A DNA stretch of 64,000 nt, taken from NCBI RefSeq assembly GCF_030445035.2, contig NC_092216.1, forward strand, positions 12,463,405 through 12,527,404, given 5' to 3'. The notes beneath the pieces are model-generated. The model worked only from the letters and a program-made list of their open reading frames with translations. It was not told the DNA's origin and made no database searches. The translations under genes and the position numbers were made by a program. Shown here piece by piece: positions 32,456 through 44,649 of the stretch. Origin of the DNA: Dasypus novemcinctus (lineage: Eukaryota > Chordata > Mammalia > Cingulata > Dasypodidae). Each line of letters starts with the position of its first letter. The first letter of the stretch is position 1.

Positions 32456-34560
32456 AGACATGGCTATCCATGTCCATGGAAGCACAGTGTACCTCACGCA
32501 CAATAAACCCTAGACACATACTTATCAGATTGTCGAGAGCTCAAGACAAAGACAGAATCCTGAAAGCAGCAAGGGAAAAAGAGATCCATCACATGTAAGG
32601 GAAGCTTGATAAGATTAAGGGCTGCATCCTCATCTGAAACCATGGAAGCAAGAAGGCAGTGCTATGGCATAGTTATGGTGCTGAAAGAAAGGAAAACAAA
32701 AACAAAAACAACTGCCAGCACAAAATTCTGACTCTAGAAAACTTGTCATTCAAAAATGAGGGAGGTTTCAAAATAGTCACAGATTAACAGAGTTTGGGAG
32801 AATTTGTTAAGAAAGGAAGATTATTGGTAAGAGTAACTAAAAGGATAAAAACGGAAATAAAGTAAAATATGACTTATGTAAACCTAAAACAAAATTCTTT
32901 AAGTTCTGCCTTTTAGAGTCCTAACATTGAATGCCAATGGGTTAAACTCTCTTATCAAAAGACACAGAATGTCAAAATGAGTAAGGAAGTATGACCCATG
33001 TATATGCTGTGATACGGCATATATGTAAGATGTAACTCATCTATATGAGTTTACAAGGAGCTCATTTGAGACCCAGGGACAGAAGGAGGTTGCATGTGAA
33101 AGGTTGGAAGACAATTTTAAAGGCAAACCATTACCAAACAAAAAAAAAGGGGGGGGGGGGGAGTAGCTATGCTAATACCAAACAAAATAGACTTTAAATG
33201 CAAAACTGTTGTAAGGCATGAGGAAAGACACTCTCTGAATAAAAGGGGTTATTTACCAAGAATAAAGAACAGTCAAATATATGTACGCACTTAAGCAGGG
33301 GGTCCCAAAATATTTGAGGCAAATGCTGGCAAAACTAAGGGGAGAAATAGATGCCTCTAGAATCCTGTTGGGGGACTTCAATACACCATTATCTCCGTTA
33401 GACAACATGTAGACAGAGCCTCAATGAAAACACGAGGCCTTGAATAATACGTTAGATGAACTAGACCTAAAGAACTTACACAGAACATTACACCCCAAAA
33501 CAACAGGATATACATTCTTCTCGAGTGCTCATGGCCCATTCTTCAGGATAGGCCACATGTTGGGTCATAGAACAAATTTCAATGAATTTAGAGAGATTGA
33601 AATTACACAAAGCACTTTCAATGACCACAACAAAATGAAGCTAGAAATCAATAAGGGGTGGAGAACTGTTACCGTCAGAGAAAAATGGAAGTAAACAACA
33701 CACTCTTAAACAATCAGAAGGTCAAGGAGGAAATTGTCAGCTAAATCAGTAACTACCTGAAAGCAAATGAAAATGACAGTGCAGCATATAAAAATTTATG
33801 GAATTTAGCTAAATGAGTGCTGAGAGGGCAATCTACAGTCCTAAATGCCAACATTAAAAAAGAAGAAAGCGTTAAAATCCAAGACATCACTGCACACCAG
33901 GAGGAACTAGAAAAAGAACAAATTAATGCCAAAGCAAGCGGAAGGAAGGAAACATCAAAGATTAGAGCAGTATTAAATGAAATTGAGAATAAAAAACACC
34001 AGAAAGAATTACCAAATCCAAAAGCTTGTTTTTGGAGAAGATTAATAAAATTTAAAAACCTTTAGCTAGACCTACGAAGGGAAAAAAAAGAAATGCAAAT
34101 AAACAAAATCAGAAATGGGAGAGATATCAGAAACAAAGTATCGTAAGAGGATGCTTTGAAAAATTTTATGCAAACAAGTTGAGCAATTTCGATGAAGTGG
34201 ATGGCTTTCAAGAAACACAGGCAACCTACTTGGCAAAAGAAGAAAAGTATTCATCCAACCAATCACAAGCAGTTGAGATTGGAATAGTCATTAAAAAATC
34301 TCCCAAACAAAAGAAAGTCCAGGACCAGGTGGCTCCACAGGTGAATTCTACCAATCATTCCAGAAAGAACGAATACCAATCCTGCTCAAACTTTTCAAAA
34401 AAATTGTAGTGGAGGAAACATAACCTAACTCGTTCTATGATGCCGACATCACTCTAATACCAAAGACACATAAAGTTCCTAAAAGAACAGAAAACTACAG
34501 AGCAATTTCTCTCATGAACTCAGAAGGAAAAAAATACTCAACAAAATATAGGTTTATTTT
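32456..34560 (+). mobile_element. L1-E, sense fragment: ORF1 end and ORF2 endonuclease region
   Basis: The only sizeable sense L1. ORF1 C-terminal sequence ('gacagaatcctgaaagcagc', 'catggaagcaagaaggcagtg') is at 32500-32700. ORF2 begins at about 32915 with a decayed LNANGLN endonuclease start and runs to about 34550 in pieces (33440-33694, 33817-34065, 34179-34409). A poly-A/poly-G run is at 33139-33162. It is cut off before the RT active site. Inactive. Confidence 0.78.
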
Positions 34561-34589
34561 TATCCTACCAGTACCACATTGGGTTTTTT

Positions 34590-35040
34590 TGAAGATTTAG
34601 TATTATTATTGTTTTTTATTTCTCTCTCCTTCTCTGCCCATCCTCCCTCCTCCCTCCTCCCCACCTTTCCCCACACCCAGCTCTCTGTATCTATTCGCTG
34701 TGTGTTCTTCTGTGTCCACTTGTATTCTTGTCAGTGGCACCCGGAATCTGTGTCTCTTTTTGTTGCATCATCTTCCTGTGTCAGCTCTCCGTGTGTGCGG
34801 CACCATTCCTGGGCAGGCTGCACTTTTTTCGCACTGGGCGGCTCTCCTTACAGGGAGCACTCCTTGTGCGTGGGGCCCCCCTACGTGGGGGACACCCCTG
34901 TGAGGCACGACATGCCTTGTGAGCATCAGCACTGTGCGTGGGCCAGCGCATCACATGGGTCAGGAGGCCCTGGGTTTGAACCGTGGACCTCCCATGTGGT
35001 AGGCGGACGCCCTATCCATTGGGCCAAATCCACTTCCCCA
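34590..35040 (-). mobile_element. DAS-type tRNA-derived SINE (copy 5)
   Basis: Antisense SINE with 'gaagatttagtattattattg' head, canonical body (34640-34760), and tRNA-like end 'ccattgggccaaatccacttcc'. No clear flanking duplication. It follows directly on the broken end of L1-E. Confidence 0.85.
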
Positions 35041-35221
35041 CTTACAGTGGATCTGTAGTAAATTTTGGAAAGGGTACATTTGCGATCTCCATCCTTGTTG
35101 TTTTCAATATTGATTTGACTATCTGGGGTCTTTGCAGTTACATATGAGTTTGAGGATTGCCTTTTTCCAGTTCTGCATGAAAGGCTGACTGGCACTCTGA
35201 TTCCCACCAATATACACACAC

Positions 35222-35260
35222 TAACATTGCAGGATGCTTTATTATTATTATTATTATTAT
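35222..35260 (+). repeat. (ATT)n microsatellite
   Basis: About ten 'att' units at the head of the next dispersed repeat copy, perhaps its tail or an expanded target-site tract. Confidence 0.8.
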
Positions 35261-35700
35261 TAATTTGACTTTTATAAAGGGTACTTATTTGGGGTAAAGT
35301 CTTATAGGTCCCAAGGGCATGGAAAGTCCAACCCAAGGTAACAACCAGAGTCAGCGGCCATGTATTTGAGGCAAGATGGATGTGATCTCTGCTGGATTTA
35401 GCCTTCCCCTCTGGACTTTCTTTTTCCCTCTTGAGGCTCCATGGGCTCAACTTCTTCCTGATCTCAGCAGCAGGCCAGCATAAGACTTGTCTCTCAGGGC
35501 TTCCTTTATCAATCTCTGCTCTCTCCCCAAGGTCAACCGTAAGCTGACCTTACCGGCAAATGGTCCATCTCTCCCTGGGCCTTTAGCTGTTTCAGCCTTC
35601 TCTTTTCTGTCACTTAGTAGGATCAAAATGACAGTGTTCTCTCCTCTGTGTGTCTTCTTGTCTGTGGAATCCTTTATATCATGTGAGTTCATCTGAAATT
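35245..35700 (+). repeat. Second copy of the ~610-bp dispersed repeat (truncated)
   Basis: It aligns in order with 31845-32300: 'gggtacttatttggggtaaag', 'ggaaagtccaacccaaggta', 'aggcaagatgg', 'ccttgaggctccatgg'-like boxes and 'aaggtcaaccgtaagctg'. It merges at about 35700 into the decayed tandem array. Confidence 0.55.
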
Positions 35701-37165
35701 CTGGCACTTCCTCTACATCCCATTACATACGGTGGTCACTTCTACAGACCTTCAGAACAGGCATCCCAGGAAGTTTCCTCCTCACTCATCTGTATTTCAT
35801 TACTTTTATAAATCTGACAGGTTCTTTTCCATCCACAGCACTATGACCTATCTCTGTAGTACACTCCTCCACATATATAGTGTGCTTTAATGCATTCCCA
35901 TTGTGAGGAAGGTAAATTCCTATAAAAACTATGGTGTGATCATTAATATCTCAGAGGAGTTCATTTACTACTGCGGTGTGACGCTCTATATTCTATTTTT
36001 AAGTATTGTGGGCTGTGCTTACATTTATCTGCAGGTCTGCTACATCACATGTGAATTCTGTTACACATATGATAGTCTCCTTATTTTCCTATGGTGGGCA
36101 ACTCTAGATCCATGGCGAGAAGTTCAGTATCCATGAATATCCTCTAGACCCTTCTTGTATTCCTTCTGGTGCATCTCCTGAACTTGCTGCAGTCCTGTCC
36201 TCCCATGATGAACTCTTCACCTCAGGTCAATTCCATTCCACTTACTGTGACCTACTTATATTCTCATTCAAATGAGCAGAGCTTCTCTACACAGATGGTA
36301 ACCTCTTCCTGGCTGCAGATGACTTTCACCTACACAAACGGTGAGCCACCCAAATACAGTGAATTGCCCAATCTAATTATCTGTTATAGATAAGTTTATA
36401 TGGTATTTGTAAGGTCCTCTTCTCTACATACTCACTAAAATATGTTAGACTCATCTATTTCTTGCTGTGACCACTAAAGACAAACCAAGTACTTTTATAA
36501 ACCCACTACAAGGTTGTCTCCTTTTCATTTAGACAGATACTCTATGCCTCAGATGAGTACCTTTATCTTTTTAGTCTGTTTATGCATGTTCCCATCATAT
36601 GTACGGGTGTGTCTGCTTTTAAAATATGGATATAGTCTACATCTCAGGAAATTTCCTTCATACCCATGGTGCCCTATCCTACATACTTCTACAAATACGG
36701 TGGACTTCTGTACACGTACGGTGATGTGCTCCAAAACCTTGGTTTAGTTCCTCTAAACCATCAGCATATTCCTCTCCATATCCACTACAAACTTTTCCAG
36801 TCATAAATTCTAGTGCTTCCCCACTATTCCACAACAACCTTACTTTGTTTCCTTCGCCAGTTTGAGCTCATCTACAACCTGGAGGGCACTCTTCTACACT
36901 CTCATAGCCCATGCACCTGTGGTTTGATTATCTATGCACCAGATAAGTATCTTTGAACTTAGCACATCTTCCTTTGCATCATGGAGAAATCTACTACATA
37001 TCCACTGCACAGAGATCTTCTGTGCATCTTTATTGATTTCTTCTGTGATACCCACTTCACTCATTTTGAGTTGGCCTACACTTATGTATCATTATTACAC
37101 ATGCTAGAAACATGGTCCTCTTTACAAATAGGCACTCTGACCCTGCCAGTCAGCACATTTCATCC
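35700..37165 (+). repeat. Highly diverged tandem array, unit ~20-23 bp
   Basis: The same loose motif, roughly 'ctctacayatatggtga', recurs at 20-23-bp steps. Clear examples: 'ctacatcacatgtgaattctg' and 'ttacacatatgatagtctcc' (both within 36040-36080), 'ctctagatccatggcgagaag' (36102-36122), 'cttctctacacagatgg' (36282-36298), 'cacctacacaaacggtgag' (36327-36345), 'cttctacaaatacggtgg' and 'ctgtacacgtacggtgatg' (36687-36727). Short ORFs here are by-products. Most like an old minisatellite or small satellite in decay. No gene. Confidence 0.55.
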
Positions 37166-38720
37166 CCATGCCCACCCATGGTGTATGATTTGGGGACAGC
37201 AGGAGACCCAAGCCAGGACAAGTGACTCAATTTCATGAGCCTTGCTGGAATTATTTGTAAAGAGATGTTGGCCATAAGGGCCTCCAGTAGGGTTTTCGAG
37301 CGTCAAATCGGGAATTGGAGATCACTTTTTAAAGTTCTTCTCATGTAACATGTAATGACCAGCTCTAATTTCATAGTCAGTATGTGTCTGCAACTACTGC
37401 TGCTTGTTTGTCTTCTTCATTATCATTGTTCTCTTCATTATCATCTTGCTAGTCTTCGTCATCTCCTTGTTTTTTCTGGGATAACTAATTAGAATGGGCT
37501 CTAGCTGCAATGAAATCCTGTTTAATTTTTGTATGATCTTAAAAAGGACAAGTGATTTAATTTGTCTGAGTCTAGTTGTGTCTTCAGTGAAAGGAGCTCA
37601 AGTTACTTACTACATGTGCGTGCTGTAAGACAGACTTTAAATGAACCTCTTTGGTCTCTTTGGTATTTCTTATACTTTCAGGTCTCTTGTGAGAGAGACA
37701 GGTAGATTCAGAGTTATCAAGCTAAAGGACTGTGTTTGTTAGGACAGTCTTGGTTCTGCAGCATAATAAACAATTTCCAGTTTTAATAATGCATTAACTT
37801 TAAGTGTATTTCGCACTCACACTGTGCCCAATGTGGGTTGTCCAGAAACAGATGGCCAGAAAAGTCAAAAGTCTATGCAAAGAAAGCAGGGAAAAGAGGG
37901 GTGCCAATGGACTATTTGGACAGTAACATTGTCTCTGTCACAAGGACCCTCTTGTCACATATAGTTCCCATTTTAGAACAACTGTGGGCTTCTACTTCAG
38001 AGCCAGCCAGGTCACTTTGAGGTCAGTGCTTTCTGCCAATAGGTAAAGAAAAAGGTCTAACACTCCCCCACCTTTGACAGATGCCACTGGCAGTGCAAAC
38101 TCCCTTTGCCTCTACCAGATTCTGGGAGGCAGGTCTGACCTTTTATGGTAAAGTTGGTTGCTTAAGTCATAGAAAGCAAAGGGAAATCACACCTGATGAA
38201 GCACTCTATTGGAGGCCATGATGAGGAAAGCATTGTGAGAATGTTTCATTTGACTTGACTCAGTATGTCATGGGGGCTGGAGTGACCCAGAGAAAAAACT
38301 GTATTCCCTGTGGCCCTCTACAGATGGAGGAAAGGTAACTAATGTTCAGTGAATGCCTGCTAAGGCCAGACTGCATGCATGCTACTTTAACTTCCAGGAT
38401 TTCATGGACACCCCACGTTACTCCTTTGAAGGAAGAAGTTAAGATAGTCATTTTGCCAGTGAAACAATGAGATAGAGACACTCAGAAATTTGGTTCTACG
38501 TGGAAATAGAAGCTGGTCCCGTTTATGGGACACAACTAGTAAAGCACAACCTCAGATGCAAACCAAATCTGTCTTTAAATTTCAGGGTTTTTTTTTTTTT
38601 TAAGTGTCCCATCTTGTCTTTCCATTGTGATGGCCTTGGAACCTAAAGAAACCTTATGCAATGCATACATTTCAGTGTATGTCAGTGAATTTCACTATAA
38701 ATTGAGGCTTTAATCAGAAT
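37166..38720. other. Unannotated interval
   Basis: No gene or repeat can be named. A short pyrimidine-rich 'cttcattatcat(c/t)' repeat is at 37408-37460. The rest looks like unique DNA. Confidence 0.5.
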
Positions 38721-38965
38721 CAGAAACGCAGTAACATTTATTGAGTTCTTTTCAGACATTCCCTCATTCATTCATCCTAACAGCACTGTAATGTAAGTGC
38801 CCCAATCACCTGATACTTTACAGATGGAAAACTGAGACCACTGAGGAGAAATGACTTGCCCAAGGTCACACATGACAAGTAACTGGCAGATTGGGATGTG
38901 AATCCTGGTCCTCAGCCTTCAAGTTCCTCCTCCCAACCAAAACCTCACACCATCTGCTTATACTT
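38721..38965 (-). mobile_element. MIR (antisense)
   Basis: 'aacatttattgagttctttt', 'actttacagatggaaaactgag', 'gacttgcccaaggtcacac' and 'ctggcagattgggatgtgaatcctgg' give the full antisense MIR core and tRNA-like end. Confidence 0.88.
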
Positions 38966-39510
38966 GAGCTTCGTATGTGTATCTGCAGTGAGGACTTGGC
39001 ATGAAGCTTAGTCTTCCCTGGGAGAAGCAAGGTTGGTGGTCATTACCTGAAGAGGGTTCTGCTTAGCTTGAAGCAAGTGCTGCTGGGTGTAAGGGACTCT
39101 CAAGAAAGAAAAGCAGTTTTGATGCTCATAAATTTAACGTTTTTCATTTACTTTTATTTGAAACTTGGACATAATTTATTGAGCTACATTTGAAATATTT
39201 GGGGGATCTCTGTGTATTCCTTCTGAAGGAATATGATTAAAAATGCACACCAGCCTTCCCTGATTTCTGGAAGACATTGGAATCTGACAAAGAGCTACAT
39301 AATTTCAGAGTTTGCATCTTCATATGAAATTTTCCAGCAACCTGCACAATAACTGTAAAGGCTATGAACTTTTACAGTTATTTAAAAACTGCGAAATATT
39401 TTCTGGAGAAGCCTCTGAATTGGGGAGCCTGGTGTTAGATGAGTGATATCATATAACTCTGTGGGCCTGGCAAGCGATTCTCAGGAACAATGACAAGCTG
39501 CCGGCGGTGA
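38966..39510. other. Unannotated interval
   Basis: Nothing recognisable; no credible ORF. Confidence 0.5.
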
Positions 39511-39930
39511 CCGTGGTGGGGCGGCTGGAAGCGTTCAAGTCTGTTTCTATCGCAGTTGATTCTCAGAAGGGCCCTTCCCACTCAGCATCAAGGGTCCCCA
39601 TTTTATAACAGGGGGCAGAAGCAGGGAAGTGGCTTGGCCTGGAAGTGGCCAGGTGGTCCTGGGTTGAACTGCTCTCCTGCCTCGTGCTGGCTGGCCTCTT
39701 CCCGCCTTGCAAGCCCAGCCAAGCGTCACCTCTTCTGGATCCCTCCCTGGCCCCTGGCCTTCTGGCTCGGTGAGTGGCTCTCCTCCAGAAACTGTTGACT
39801 GCCTGCCTGAATCTGCAAGGATCAATGACCTTGCGAGGGCAGGGTCCTGGTCACCACTGATGCCCAGCGCCCAGGACAGCACCTGGCCCACAGCCGCGTA
39901 GTCAGTAAATGTCTGTTGAATGAATGAAGA
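39511..39930 (+). mobile_element. MIR-like piece and L2 3' end
   Basis: At 39590-39670 'ccccattttataacagggg...gtggcttggcc' resembles MIR. At 39700-39930 'gagggcagggtcctgg', 'gatgcccagcgcccaggacagcacctggcc' and 'gtctgttgaatgaatga' are the L2 3' end in sense orientation. The antisense 114-aa frame is a shadow of GC-rich repeat DNA. Confidence 0.7.
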
Positions 39931-40074
39931 AATGTGGATTACATTATATTCTCATGAGTGAAAGAGTAAGTAGCTCCAGAGGGGCACAGAGAGGAGTTTA
40001 GTCACAAGAGCAATGACCCCCGAGCAGTAACAGATTGTGCAGCATGGTGATTTCTGGGTTAGAAACCAAAGCCC

Positions 40075-40265
40075 TTTGCCGATGAGCTTTGACTGGCTCT
40101 AACCCTGTGCAAGCCTGTGTCCTCATCTGTTAGATGGAATTGACAACTAAAAGGCAAGGAATTTTAGCTCTACTTTGGTTTTGTGTTCACAGTGCTTGGG
40201 CCAGGACTTGGTAGATAGGAGAACCTCAGCACGTATTTGTTGAATGACTGCATGAATAAATGCCC
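40075..40265 (+). mobile_element. MIR/L2 fragments
   Basis: 'gtcctcatctgttagatgg' (MIR core) is followed by 'agtgcttgggccaggacttgg' and 'cacgtatttgttgaatgactg' (L2 3' end). The remainder up to 40586 is unassigned. Confidence 0.5.
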
Positions 40266-40595
40266 AAATTGGAGACTCTTCAGATATTCAACAGGTGTTG
40301 CCATAGGAGGGGCTGTGCCATGGACCGGCCACATGAGGTACCTAATGGATGAGTGACTGCAGGCACCGGGCTGAGTGCTGGGTCTGCTACCCCCTCCTCC
40401 TTCCCTGCTCTTCCTCCCTGGCTGTCCATTTGGCAGGCTGGAGAAGGCTTTCTGTGCTCGGGAGGCAGAAGGGTCCAAGGCGTGAACTGCCTTCCAGGTC
40501 TGGGTCCTTGGAAAATCGATAGCCATCCTCCGTGATCATGTAACTGCAATGTGCTTGAAAGGAGAAGGCCTGTAGAGTCTTTTCAAGTAATTCTT

Positions 40596-41068
40596 TTTTT
40601 TTTTTAAGATTTATTTTATTTTATTTTTTATTTATTTCCCTCCCCTTCCCCACCCTTTACCCTGCCCCCTCCCCCCACCACCCCCCTACCCCCACCGTTG
40701 TCTGCTCTCTGTGTCCATTTGCTGTGTGTTCTTCTGTGTCTGCTTATATTCTTGTCAGCGGCACCTGGAATCTGTGTCTCTTTTTGTTGTGTCGTCTTGT
40801 TGCATCAGCTCTCCGTGTGTGCAGCTCCATTCCTAGGCTGGCTGCGCTTTTTTTCCACACTTGGTGACTCTCCTTATGGGACGCACTCCTTGCGCGTGGG
40901 GCTCCCCTACTCTGGGGACACCCCTGTGAGGCATGGCACTCCTTGCGCGCGTCAGCACTGTGCGTGGGCCAGCGCATCATATAGGTTAGGAGGCCCTGGG
41001 TTTGAACCTTGGACCTCCCATGTGGTAGGCGGATGCCCTATCCATTGGGCCAAGTCCACTTCCCTCAT
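40596..41068 (-). mobile_element. DAS-type tRNA-derived SINE (copy 6)
   Basis: Antisense SINE with a long C-rich block (40635-40700), canonical body and tRNA-like end ('ccattgggccaagtccacttcc'). It is flanked by 'gtaattctt' duplicates (40587-40595, 41069-41077). It is among the least diverged copies here by eye. Confidence 0.9.
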
Positions 41069-41429
41069 GTAATTCTTGACCCATTTTCACAAGCAGAGCC
41101 AAGCAGTGTTTTGTGCTTGTAATGACTTGTAATTACAGGCATTGTGTGATGCCAGGTAAACTCTGTTATCGACTCTATTGCCAGAATGGAGCCTTTACTC
41201 TTTCTTCTCCTTTGACCAGCCCATAATTGATCAGACGAAAATAAGCTGTGGGTGGTTTTATAGCAAACACCCAGTGAGAGTGATGGAGTTGGGGGAGACC
41301 CAGTATTCTGGTTAGAGTGCACCAGGGCTGTGGAAACTGCTTTGGCAACAGCATTGTCTGCTGGGAGGTATGAAGGCCAGTCATGGTTGTGCCACTCCTC
41401 TCTCTGTAGGAATTTGGGGTAAGGAAAAA

Positions 41430-41575
41430 GAGCATGGACTTGAGTGTCTACTCATGCTGCCACTTGCCATCTCCGTATGACTATGGGCAAGTATTCTAGC
41501 CACTTTAGGACTCAGTTTCCGCTTCTGTAAAATGGGAGTAACCTTAGCATCTAGTATAGTGTCTTAGATTGCTGT
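41430..41575 (+). mobile_element. MIR (sense)
   Basis: 'catggacttgagtgtctactc', 'ctatgggcaagta', 'ctcagtttccgcttctgtaaaatggg' match the MIR core. The interval 41078-41429 before it holds nothing recognisable. Confidence 0.75.
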
Positions 41576-44500
41576 GTGCTGTTGTGCAGGTTGTACAGTG
41601 CATAAGGCCATGTACCACTTACCAAGCTGAAGCTCTGTGGGGCTGTGACCACTCAGAAGATGCACATTTTCTTATTTGCTTAAGAGAGGCTTTATCTGAG
41701 GCCCTTATGGTGCTTTTTTTAAACATTTTATTATTTATTTATTTTTAAGTTATTTTTAATCTTAATAAATGCTGCCTCTTCAATATTTTTACATTTAGTA
41801 TTTTATTTTTTTAATTTTATTTTATTTATTCATTTTTTAAAAAATACTACATTCAGAAAATATGAGATCCCCATTCACCCCCACCACCCCCACCCCGCCA
41901 CGCCCCCCACAGTAACACTCTCCCCCATCATCATGACACATCCATTGCATCTGGTGAGTACATCTCTGGGCATCGCTGCACCCCATGGCCTGTGGTCCAC
42001 ACCATAGCCCACACTCTCCCACGTTCCATCCAGTGGGCCATGGGAGGACATACAATGTCTGGCAATTGTCCCTGGAGCACCACCCAGGACAACTCCAAGT
42101 CCCAAAAATGCCTCCACATCTCATCTCTTCCTCCCATTCCCCGCACCCAGCAGCCACCATGGCCACTTTTTCCACACCAATGCCACATTTTCTCGATTAT
42201 CAACCACAATAATTCATGAATAGAATATCATTAAGTCCACTCTAATCCTTACAGTATTCCTCCTTCCTGTGGACCTTGGCTTGGTTGTGTCCATTCCACA
42301 TCTATGTCAAGAGGGGGCTTAGATTCCGCATGGATACTGGATACAATCCTCCTACTTTCAGTTGTAGGCGCTCTAGGCTCCATGGTGTGGTGGTTGACAT
42401 TCTTCAACTCCATGTTAGCTGAGTGGGGTAAGTCCAATAAATCAGAGTGTAGAAGCTGAAGTCTGTTGAGGCTCAAGGCCTGGCTATCATATTGCCAGTC
42501 CAGAGATTCAAATCCCCTAGATATATCTTAAACCCCAGCACCAACTACAATTCCAGTAAAGTAGCATGAAAGGCTTGTGAAAAGAGATCCCATCTGAGTC
42601 CAGCTCCATCATGCAGAAATACCAGCTCCAAAAAGGGCCAACTGACATGGCAGTGAACCCCATCTGCCATGACCATAGAACCTGTGGGTCTCGTTAGCCC
42701 TCAAAAGGACCAATACCTGGGGTTGTATCTACTTAGTCTGTCAGTGAGACTCTGCTCAGGTGTGCATAAGGGCAATCCTTCTGACAACCTCCAGACTCTT
42801 TTTTAGAGACTCATAGCCATATAAACTCATTTGTCCTTTCCATTTCCCCCTTAATTTAGGTCAAACAGCATTTTTAACTCCTGTTATTATATATAGACAG
42901 GCATATTCTGCTGGTCTGCGTCGAACCTTTAATTGAAGGTCATTTTCTAGTTATGCCATCAGCTGGTACTTGGTAGTGATCCCTCGGTGCCAGGGAGGCT
43001 CATCCCTGGGTGTCATGTCCCATGCTGAGGGGAAGGCATTGCATTTACATGCTGAGTTTGGCTTTGAGACTGGCCACATTTGAGTAACATGGAGGCTGTC
43101 AGGAGGGAACTCTTAGGCACAGTGCTGCTCTAGGCCTTGTTCTTCTTTCAGGTATATAGGCTCACAAGCATAGTCATTAGTATCAGGGGGTCACTGTTGG
43201 ACCCTCATTCCTTCCTGGTCCTTGCCGTTGCACCTGTGGGACTGCCGCTGCTCCCCTAGGGACCACGACAGAGCCACCCCCCCACCCGGCCAGGAACCCA
43301 GTAGCCCCCCCCAGCTGTTGTTTTCAATTGTTTCCACTATGAGTATAGCCAAACATTTCCATGCACCCTGGACACATGCCATGTATAACTCCCTGTCAAC
43401 CATATGTCCCCTGTCAATAACATCCCATAACAGTATTCCTCTGTTCCCAGCGTTGAACCACTCTATGATCCAAAACTTCCTGAAAAGGGAAGCCCATTAT
43501 AATGTCAGGTTCCCTTACTAATAAAATGGAATATAGCGATGAGTTTAAACATTAGATCTAGAATACATATTGATTTGGAAAAATTCTACATCCTATCTTT
43601 TTCTTTTCTTTTTTCCTAATTATTGAGCTTCTCTTCACAGGAGCCCTAGATCACAGTAATTCATATATACAATATACAGTACTCCCATACATCCACCATA
43701 AAACCTTTTCCCTTCCACAGTGATAATCTTTTAACTTATTCATATCATATTTACTGAAACTGATGTACAGACTCCGAGACAATAGCTTTCAAACAAAGTG
43801 ACATCTGTGCTTACATTGTGGTCCATACTTTAGGATATACAGTTTTCTAAATTTTTTAGTTATCTTATGTTTTACATTATGGTTTACATTATTAGTCTGT
43901 CGTCCCCTATATGTTTTTGGTGTAATATTACATGTTTTATATTCATCCTTGTGTACTCTCGCGAAACTCCTCTCTTGCCCACACATTTAACTTGGTTCCA
44001 TTCATTCAACATCCATTTTCCCCTCCCCTTGGGGCCCACAGCGACAGCCAATCTCTATTTCCTCAGGAGCCATGTCCAGAGATACTTGCAACAGTGTTCA
44101 GGGCCTGACTTGTTCAACTGCCCTAAAGCCCTGGGAGCCACCCTTTCTCTCGAGAGATACAGTTCCCTTTATTTGATGGCATTAGTCCTCCCCAGGATGT
44201 GGGTCCACCCCCACTCTCACTACTTGGGTCTCTACCCAATGGTACAGCCCACCCTGGCAAAATGAGCATTCAGACATTCCCCTGGAGTCTGTCCTGCATC
44301 AGACAATCCCCTCCGAGCATCCTAAACAGGTAAGCCTGCTAATTATATTTTGATACGGTTTCTCAGCATTTTACTCTCAACCAACACCTGACACTCTCAT
44401 ACGTTTGTATGTTGCCCCTCCCTCCCCCCCCATTTTTGGGCAATATTACCCCTCCACCCATCCCCAGTCCCCCTCAAATCCGCAAAACCCACCCAAAGGC

Positions 44501-44649
44501 AACCCCTTGCCCCCATTTTATCTCTTCTTTGTGCTCCTACTTACTGCCAGCTCATCATAGATTCCACCCCTGCAGACGTCAGCTCACATCCTTCCTCCAC
44601 CCTCCGATTTCCTGTAAGCCTATCTTCCAGTCTCTAGCTCTCTGAGGCA

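Noticed and set aside
39547-39891. 114-aa minus-strand ORF in GC-rich DNA
   Set aside because: Coincides with MIR/L2 repeat sequence and has no protein motif.
41837-42219. Glycine/tryptophan-rich ORFs on both strands
   Set aside because: They lie in the C-rich L1-D 3' UTR and are compositional.
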